From Rotaria socialis (taxonomy: Eukaryota > Rotifera > Eurotatoria > Philodinida > Philodinidae), in contig CAJNYU010000030.1 in NCBI GenBank assembly GCA_905331475.1, positions 558,001 through 622,000 on the forward strand: a stretch of 64,000 nt of DNA. Direction: 5' to 3'. A program made the position numbers and the translations under genes. A model generated the notes under the pieces. It searched no databases. It had not been told where the DNA came from and saw only the letters and a program-made list of their open reading frames with translations. Each line of letters starts with the position of its first letter. Within the stretch, counting starts at the first letter, position 1. Positions 54,784-64,000 of this stretch are shown here, piece after piece.

Positions 54784-54812
54784 ACACACACACACATATA
54801 TATATATATACG
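54784..54812. repeat. (CA)n(TA)n compound microsatellite
   Basis: A run of ACACAC followed directly by TATATA upstream of Shisa-like B, near a GTATAGTGTAGTATA repeat (about 54680-54700). Confidence 0.8.
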
Positions 54813-55400
54813 GATAGATAGAAGAATCAACGAGTATTTTCACTGTTTATAGATTCATCTCTGCAAAATACAGACATGTCAGTTTACATTTTTCAATTAG
54901 ACAACGACGAAGACCAGGCAACATATTATCGACAAAGACACAACTTGTGTTAAGGATCATTAACTTATATTGACAGTTGACTGAAGGAATCGTTTATATA
55001 CTCTGCATGATCTTCTCATTACGAAATATCCATCGAAGATAAGAATAACTCAAGTTCGATATCTTTTTGAACATGTTTCTTTATGATAATCTTGATCTTT
55101 CTGTTTTCTTTTTGTTATCTCTAGAAACTATCTTGAATATCTTGTCTATTGATTTTTGCTATGTTTACATAACTATCACGTTTACACATTAGAAGCAACA
55201 GAAATAAATTCTGTATTTTCTGGTCTCGCCAGTGTTATCTCATTTATATAAATTATCATTACTGTTATTGTTTATTTATTGTACAACATATATCAATCGA
55301 TGCATATTTAGAAAATGATGTTGCAAACATAATAATTATTATTATGAGATGTTTTCTATCATAACGTTAATTAATTCTACAGACAAACATAAAACAATAG

Positions 55401-56696
55401 TTAAAGATATTTTTTAATAAAATCGAGTTTTGTTAATATCGATGAATAAACGCCAGGTTTTATCGTTTCTGCATTAACACCGTGGGATGTAACACCAAAT
55501 AAATACCAACGATCGTCTGTTTTGTTAAGTACCATTAATGGACCACCACTGTCACCTTCTATAAATAGGAAAACATCGATAAAAACAAAAAAAGAATTCA
55601 ACAGAATCGTGTAAATCCTTTATTTTTCATTTAATTATTGGAAACACAAGAAAACAAGACTATAGTATTTAAATTCAAGTCTCGATTTATTTTCAAAAAA
55701 GGTTAAACAACTCAATGACTTCTGAGTAATCTGAGAATTAAAAAAATTCTAAAATGAAATCAAATTTGAAATCATATTTATTCAAAATTGAATTCAAACA
55801 TCAGAATATGTAATATTTGATTCTAGAAAAAAAGAGTCAGCTAAAAAGTAAAAGAAATTTCACTGAATCGAATCGAATCAAACCTACCTCTTGAATCAAC
55901 ATTATCATATGTATTTGTAGCACATATTTCATCATCTTCATCGAATGATGCAAAAATATGTTTACAGTAATTATTTGATTTAATATAAACTAAACCTTGT
56001 TTCAAATGAAATGAACCAAATACATTTAATTCACCCGTTCGATATTTTCCACCCCAGCCTGCAATCAAAGCTATTGTATCATCTTGTAATTTTTGATCGT
56101 TCTCATTGGGCAAACAAATTGAATTGATCATATCAGAACGTTTTAATTTCTTTTTTAGTTTTATGATTGCTAAATCATAATCACAGCATAATACATAATT
56201 GGGATGAAGAATTACGTGAGAAACAGCATAATAATTAAATAAATTAAGACGACCAAATAAAGTTGAAGCACCAGCAATAACAGTTAGAAACTTTGGTTCG
56301 TCAACAATACAATGTGCAGCTACCAAAAACAAACAGGAAATTTTTGTTTTGTTGACAATTTTATATGAGTAAAATGTAAAAATATTTACCAGTTAGTATA
56401 GTGTTCGGACCAATAATGGTTCCACCACACGATCTTAATGATTTATAATTGACAACATTAACTACCCATGGAAACGAATGATCGCTTGCTGATAGACCAC
56501 CAGTTACACGTGGCGTATCAAATTTAGCTGGTAGAATTGGTCTTATATCTGATTTACCACAATCAAATACACGTTTGTATTTATTTGAATTAATTTTATT
56601 TTTAACTTTATTCTTAAGCCAACTGAAAAAATGATTTTCAACTGGTTGTATACATAATATGAACCACAGAAAGTATGTAATAGTTAATAATTTCAT
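55401..56696 (-). CDS. Secreted trypsin-fold serine protease (S1A)
   Basis: Three exons: 56696-56390, 56319-55888 and 55558-55401. The signal peptide MKLLTITYFLWFILCIQPVE is followed by a basic propeptide with DCGKS, an activation site RVTGG in place of the usual R-IVGG, and the catalytic triad His (ILTAAHC), Asp (CDYDLAIIKL) and Ser (EGDSGGPL). The disulfide cysteines of the His loop (SCGGTI/AAHC) and of the 168-182 pair (NYCKHIF/EICA) are present. The specificity-pocket residue six before Ser is Asp (VDSREGDSGG), predicting trypsin-like cleavage after Lys or Arg. The normally conserved Cys191 is Arg here and its partner Cys220 is also absent (SHGVNAETIKPGVYS), so the 191-220 disulfide seems lost as a pair. 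An additional YVLCCDYD pair of cysteines sits before the catalytic Asp. Length about 300 residues. Confidence 0.9.
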
Positions 56697-59600
56697 TTTA
56701 ACAAGAACAGAATAGCTACACTTCTTAGATTTCAAATAAACTTTCAATTTGTTTGTATGAAATAGACACAGAAATATGTTTGTTCTCACTTGAAGATTAG
56801 TTTAAATGTTACTTGTTCCTCTTTCTCGCTCTTTTTGCCCTTCACATATAAACATACTGTATTGGTCCGAAATAAATGAACAAAGAACAAACGTATTCAA
56901 GAGAAATGATATGAAAGAACTTTACTTTCGTTCTGTTGCTGCTATTTACATCAATATAGATCTAAAAATGAAGGACTAAATAATACAAAATATACTTATT
57001 TTAGAAAACAATAATCGACATGTAGAAAATATTAGCGTATTTATGTGGCACCATGTCAGGCACGATTAGTTTTCATATGAGACCTTTCTCAATCATCAAC
57101 GAGAGATTACTTGTCAATTATAGTCATGACAATCGCTTTAGTTCATTTGAACTGCATTATATTCTATATATCTAAATCTTAATTTAAAATAATCGCAGAA
57201 TTATTAAGCGCATAATATCAACATTCACAAATATTGATGTTATTGTCTGATGCATTGATGATATTTGAATAGGATACATCTGAGCATTAGCTATCTAGTC
57301 AATGAATCTATTTCGAAAAAAGATACTTCTAACATTATTTGTTATCATGTATTTGAGATAGAAGATTTCCTTCAGATTGCATGCAATGTTCAAATAAACA
57401 TGACAGAATAGAATAAAAAAAAGTTAAGTTGAATGATGTAACTGACTTTACTTAGTTCTTTTGATTAATGTAGATTTATTAATATAGCGTTCATATGAGA
57501 GAGACCAAGTGATTGATGAGCATTGTTTTTTTTTATTTTGAAAAATAAGATATTAAATTAAATAAAACTCATTAGCCTTCAATGTGTTGAATGAAGGATA
57601 TTATAGAAAAAGTGAGAGACGACAAAGTTACATTCAGACAACTGTGACCATTTGTAATCGTCTTTGAACCATTTTCAGGTCTTTTTTTTGTTAAGACAAT
57701 ATCTAGAAGGAGAAGTCAAACTTTTAAGGTAGAAATCTAAATTTTCTATCTCGCTGATAGGCTCTGACAAATGCTGGTGACCCTTTTTGTTGATTTATGA
57801 GCAACAAACCTCGTGTCCATTAAATCTCGTTGTAAGATATATGAACTTCTTCGTTACATTTCTATAGGATTGAGTGAACAGACGATGAAGCGATTTTCTC
57901 CACAATAGATAGACTATATTGCGCTTCATATTTTAGTTCTATAGAGATCGTGTCGAAATATGAATGTGCCGAATGCGTTTTTTCTGATATGTTAGCATTA
58001 CTCATAAAAACTTTTCTAATTCTAACTCTATTCCATTCCGTATAAATCTCTAGTTTTGGAAAGTACCAATTATCTGAATTGTATGTTATATATTCCACTT
58101 GTTTACAACGAAGAAAAACATTTTCTTTGAATATTGTTGCAAACTGAATATTTACAAGTAGGAAATCATTCAAAATCTGATAGAGAAAAAAAACAATATT
58201 AAATGATCTTATTTTATGCATGTGTTAAGAAATCAAGCATGATTCAATTCTATTCGTACTCTTTGTTTTATCTAGAAGAAAAGTTTGGGAATATTTTTGT
58301 AATTTCATAATCATAAACAATTGCACTTAAAATTCAAAGATTGATCATTATTTTAATATTAAGAAAAAAATATATTGATATTGAGTTAAAATATCTTTGA
58401 GGGTTCTTAATTACTGAGTAGATTGAAAAAAATCAATCAGCTTTTGAAGATTGAAATTTGATAGTATTGATTCGCGTGAACTCTTTAATTTATGCAATCA
58501 TATAGAGCGATAGAAATCTCCAATAGAGAAATTCACTGTAGCCGATGAAAAAAAACCTTACTATCACACGAAGTCTAGTAACATACAGCTTTTTTTTCTC
58601 TATTCTATTCTATTTATTTCAATGGGAATCTTAAATCGAAAAATTCACAACAAAAAATGAATAATTAAATTCACCTGTTGTATTTTTATGCGATTTTCTC
58701 ACAATTCAAATTTGACTAGTTCGCGTTGAAACAAACAAATCCAATTGTAATTTTTATATTCAAATAAAAATCTATTGACTAAATAAATAATGTCAACTAT
58801 TCTGAAAAACTATCGAATTACAATAATTTTATTCACTGATGATATCAAAGAAAAATTACACATCACCATTCGATATGTTCTATGCTCAAGTGTTGAGTTA
58901 TAATTTATAAACTGAACTGAACTCTTACAATTTTGAGTCTCCTAATCGAAAAATTTGAAGTTTTTCTTTTGTTATTCTCGAAGAGAACACAAACTACTTG
59001 CCAATACTTGTCAGTTAATCAAAAATGACAAGAAAACTTTCTTTCGAAGTTTCTCATAGGCATGACTTTGTTCTCTGTCAACATTATTTATAATCGATTG
59101 ATATCATATAAAACAAAGAACGAACTTCATAATTATCTAATACATTCAATTTAAAGAAACAAGAACATGTATTTCTTTACGGAATCCTATGTTACAATCA
59201 ATGATACCTAAAAGATGCATGCGTGAATAAGCGAAAAAGAAAAACTCTTGACAAGCATCATCAATATATGTGTACGTTATTCAAAAGCCCATCAAGTGTC
59301 CATTTTTTAATCATCATCATCATCATCATCATCATTATTATTTCGATTTCGTCACATGTCGAAAATTACATGGCTATATGCGTAAAGAATAACAACAATT
59401 CTGTTGTTCTTTTTCTTACCAACGTTTTCAATATATACACAAGAGAGAAAATTGATTAAACAAAATCATTACATTAGATTACTGTTTACAGGTGTGTGTG
59501 CGTATATGTTTGTTGAATGAATGAAATTGAATTATCAACCATTCTTTATTCTGCTCCTATTTTCTTACAATTATACTCAATAGGGAAGAAAAAAAGCAAA

Positions 59601-59779
59601 ACTGTCGACTTCCTATGATTTCACTTCGTCGGTGAAAATCGATTGAAACAAAACAATCATCGCGCATATTTGCATTTCTCTCAATCGTCTGTATTGAATG
59701 TATATATTTATATGAGAATAGAAGAATAAAAGACAGGCAAAAAAAGAAATAGGAAACAAAAAAGAAAAAGAAAAAGAAA
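56697..59779. other. Intergenic region with one doubtful ORF
   Basis: Mostly AT-rich. The minus-strand frame 58221-57862 (119 codons) has part with moderately protein-like composition (FLRCKQVEYITYNSDNWYF, then KLEIYTEWNRVRIRKVF) but no homology I recognise, no signal peptide of good quality and no splice partners. It may be a relic or chance. (ATC)n triplets lie at 59310-59337. Otherwise nothing seen. Confidence 0.35.
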
Positions 59780-60751
<972 letters not shown>

Positions 60752-62900
60752 GAAATATAATTGCAAAAATTAAAATGTGTGCTCTGTTGAGTTTCTCTCG
60801 TTCTCGATAATCTCTTTGCCGATTGGTTACAAACAATAAAAAAAATTGTAGAAAAAGAAAGTGAATGACTTGTTACCTTGTCTCTCTTTCTCTCTTGTTC
60901 TCATTGTCGATCATCTCTCTTGAGATTTTCTTTCGGTCGCAAATTGTTTTCTTTAACATCGATCAAATGCTCTCTCCGGCGCTCTCTTTTTTTTCTTTAT
61001 GAAAATGTGTGCGATTTTCTTTGCTTCTTTGTGCACGCACTAAGATTGATGTTCATTGTTGTTTCAATTGACTCTATTAAATATAAGAACTACAAGAACA
61101 AAAGAGAAAAAATATGCGGAAAGAGAAATATATAAAACTAATTAAGATGATAAAATCATTTCAAGTGAGACAAAGAGACGAACGAATTTGACAACAGATT
61201 CCAAATGATGATACGAGTGGATGGGATAGCTGAACCGTGCCGATAATAGTCTCAAACGATAGACATTAGTAATGATGTTCAGCATAAACAAATTAAACTT
61301 ATAAAACCGATAATAAAATCTCGTCTGTTTTATGTATATACAATTCTTTCATCTTTGAAAATGATCCTTCGGTTCTATTGTATTATTAAATGAATCATGG
61401 TTAAATTAGATTTCACATTAATTCGTTAATTATTCTTGAATTGGACTATGCTTGAACTATTAGAATAATAGCATACAAATTAGTTGCTATATAATGTGTT
61501 ACCGCCTATCCATCTGCTAGAACTGTTCGACTTCAAACATATAGATAAAAAACCTTGAGGCAACAATCATGCTTAAATAAAAAAAAAAACCTGAAAGATA
61601 TAAAGAAGAGAAAACAACAGCAAAATTTATGATAGAGAAAGTACACGCGACCCGATCATTTGTAATGAATATGAGCTGCTAATCTGTTTAAAGCAACACA
61701 ATTTTGTTTTCTCTTTGGCATATACAATAAATAAGTTTATATACACACGTCCATCACCTCAGCAATGGTCAATTTTGAGGTGACACGCTATCTCTCTGTC
61801 TGTTTCATCTATTGAAGTGAGGATAAATTGAATTGGAACGAGTCATTTGGGAAACAAGAGAAATAAAAACGAGGTGAGGCAATGACAGGTGCGATGATTG
61901 TTCGCATTTATATCTTACTGTAGTCAGTCTCCATGATAGACTACTTCCGATGTTCATGTGCACATTAAAACAATGGAATACTTCTTTTTTAATTCGATAA
62001 CGATGATTGATCGAATTTATATCAATATCAACTACTTAATGTACTTTGTTTTTCGTTATTTTTTTTTTTAATTTCAAGATTAAACAATGCTTATGTCTGA
62101 CTTAATTTCAATTACAACACAGCATGTTTTACTTAGTTTCTCTTTTCTTTTTAACTACAAATAAGTTCATGGTGACAATCGTTATTTTATAAATAATGCA
62201 TCATTGAGCTTGAAAATTAAAAAAGACAAAGAGAAAAATAATTGATTAATTTTTCATTGTTAATCACACCATAGAAGTAGACACTTACAAGAATAGATTT
62301 TGTCTGTCTTCATTCATAGAAAAAACACAGAGCGAGAGACGAGAAAAATAAACATTCTTAGAAGTGAATTAAATTAAAAATAAATAGAAAATTCTAAGTG
62401 GATCTATTCAGTTACAAGAAAAGAAACGACACGCATTGCTATTTCTATATTTCTTTGACGGATAGATTGATGAAAGTCAAAAATCTCGAACAATTAAAAA
62501 ATAATATTTATACTATTAGAAGTCATTGATCAAAGTTGTATTCGTAGATCTGATCTCTCTAATTCAGTTTCATCGAGCTCTTGCTGAAGATTTAGTGCAA
62601 AAAAGAACTAACTTTGTAATTGAGAAGAGACTGCTTGTTTAAAAATATGACTTTATTTTTATTTACTATGCCAATCTATTAAGAAAACATATGAATATAA
62701 AATAATAAGAATAAAAACATAGAAGTCAATATCATTACAATTACTATTAAAAAACATATTACGAATGTAGAAAATAAATTTTCAATTATTTCATTTCCTT
62801 TTAAAAATTGTCTTTCAAAATTCGACGAAAATTTGCCTTATACAAAAGCAAAGAAAAATAAAATATTCATATACATTAATTACATGTCTATCGTAGATAA

Positions 62901-63095
62901 TTCCTTATATTAAATAATGAGTTAAAAATTGAAGTTCCTAATGTTTTAAATCAAATTGAAATTTTTACTAATCGTTTGAATTTTTCTTGCTCATTTTTTG
63001 ATCATACATGTCATTGTGTATTTGATCTTTTTACAACATATTTTAAAACACCTCCAATCAATTATGCTCAAGGCTTAGGTTATAGCCGGCTTTAG
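62901..63095 (+). other. Orphan exon-like ORF (unrecognised)
   Basis: Open from just after a stop to TAG at 63093. It reads LNNELKIEVPNVLNQIEIF, TNRLNFSCSFFDHTCHCVFD and LFTTYFKTPPINYAQGLGYS. Three Cys, two His and a Pro-rich end in otherwise AT-driven DNA look like genuine protein. There is no start codon. A possible acceptor CGTAG lies at about 62895. It may be the fragment of a decayed gene or the last exon of an unannotated one. Confidence 0.35.
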
Positions 63096-63109
63096 ATATT
63101 TATGAACTG

Positions 63110-63130
63110 AATTGAATTGAATTGAATTGA
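63110..63130. repeat. Five-bp tandem repeat (GAATT)n
   Basis: Four successive GAATT units immediately after the orphan ORF. Confidence 0.8.
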
Positions 63131-63447
63131 AACAAAACGAAACGCAAAAAGGTGAGACATAAAATAACACCTTATGGTCGATCATTCGACCGTTGAACGA
63201 ACAAACGACATAACAGTCAACGTGTGACATTAACTACGAATATAGACGATCAGTAGACATTAAAAGGAATAAATACAGGTGACTTATGACCTTGATTACA
63301 ATCACCTGTTCTATGAATATCAATTTAATATTTGGCAATATCAATATCATCAAAGACAAACAAAATAAAATCGAAACGTAATGTATGTCTATCTCATGAT
63401 CATCATCCATTGAACATTTGTATAAGCACGAGCTAGTCTACCGATCG

Positions 63448-63468
63448 ATTATTATTATTATTATTATT
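63448..63468. repeat. (ATT)n triplet microsatellite
   Basis: About seven ATT units upstream of BARHL. Confidence 0.8.
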
Positions 63469-64000
63469 GAAACAAGCACCTTCAAAGTGTCAATCCGATC
63501 GGTATTGTGCATACACGCTGTGTAAAGAACATGATGATGTCGATAATGATGAGAAAATTATTTTCTTTCAAACAGAAGTAAAAGAAAACAGAAGGATGTA
63601 ACGTTGATTTTTCTGATTTGCATATCATAAACATACGTAATGATGAGAACAAGAGAGAGAAAGAGCGTTAAGACGAACAAGTATTGATTAACTGATCAAT
63701 CAATTTATATTCATGTTGATATATATATATACAGTTTTGTCACACGATCTCATCATAGAGAAGAAACGCGGAAATAGAAAAAGCAATTTTCAAAGAAAAT
63801 GAACTCCTTTCTTTTATATTGAAATTGATTTAAGTTGCTTCTTCTTTTCTTTTTCTTCTTGTGTTACTAAATTTAAACTGCCAATCGCTTTGCTCTATCT
63901 CTTTGTTTTTTACACCAATCGAGTGCAAAGATGTGTGTTTGATGAAGGAGAAAAGGGAAAAAGAGAGAATGTGCGTAAAATGTCAATTATCTGCTCTTTC

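Larger units (their letters stand above)
60752..64000. other. Upstream noncoding region of BARHL
   Basis: More than 3 kb with no complete gene, as is common next to developmental regulators. It includes a pyrimidine-rich block of CTCTCT (about 60880-60990), an inverted E-box pair (63275-63309), a GAATT-type tandem repeat (63110-63130), an ATT triplet run (63448-63468) and an orphan ORF (62901-63095). Enhancer function is only a positional inference. Confidence 0.45.

Overview
This is a eukaryotic, animal nuclear window. Nearly every gene is cut by short GT-AG introns (mostly about 50-75 bp), noncoding DNA is very AT-rich, and the gene set is metazoan: an ERG potassium channel, an excitatory amino acid transporter, Shisa-like proteins, a BarH-like homeobox gene, a polypeptide GalNAc-transferase, MED15, NBR1, NDRG, MORN5, MINDY and ribosomal protein S11. 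Compact introns, AT bias and one layout that looks trans-spliced fit a small-genome spiralian. A bdelloid rotifer such as Rotaria is my best guess, but this is inference and nothing in the window proves it. I found no rRNA, tRNA or CRISPR.

Layout. 1-1306 (+): 3' part of a gene made of small phase-1 exons. 1570-6202 (-): ERG-type K+ channel with a duplicated pore cassette. 6203-13044: mostly empty, with microsatellites, one orphan exon-like ORF (11.5 kb) and a piggyBac-like MITE (12.3-12.8 kb). 13045-13320 (-): small membrane protein. 13893-19489 (-): NBR1 autophagy receptor. 21342-22146 (-): RPS11. 22314-27134: a second MITE-like element, protein-like remnants, and a small cysteine-rich membrane protein with a frame break (-). 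27982-29671 (+): secreted protein of unknown family. 29888-33618 (-): MED15, lying 172 bp downstream of 33791-38031 (-): GALNT. 40442-42095 (-): two-repeat C-x4-C-x8-C-x3-H protein. 42257-43952 (-): NDRG. 44293-44981 (-): Shisa-like A. 45564-47725 (-): SLC1A/EAAT. 49079-49560: Tc1/mariner-like MITE. 49887-50643 (-) MORN5 and 50861-53241 (+) MINDY stand head to head. 53375-54446 (-): Shisa-like B. 55401-56696 (-): trypsin-fold protease. 59780-60751 (-): BARHL. 60752-64000: its long upstream noncoding DNA, with one orphan ORF.

The genes do not form one pathway. The ERG channel, EAAT, Shisa-like proteins and BARHL have neural or sensory roles in other animals. NBR1 and MINDY both handle ubiquitin signals. 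The rest are housekeeping or secretory. The most notable points are the paired alternative pore exons of the ERG channel, the nine-codon phase-1 exons at the left edge, an NBR1 in which I see no ZZ finger, the operon-like GALNT-MED15 junction, and three different short inverted-repeat elements.

Exon borders were read by eye from splice consensus, reading frame and homology recalled from memory, without alignment software, so borders may be off by a few bases.
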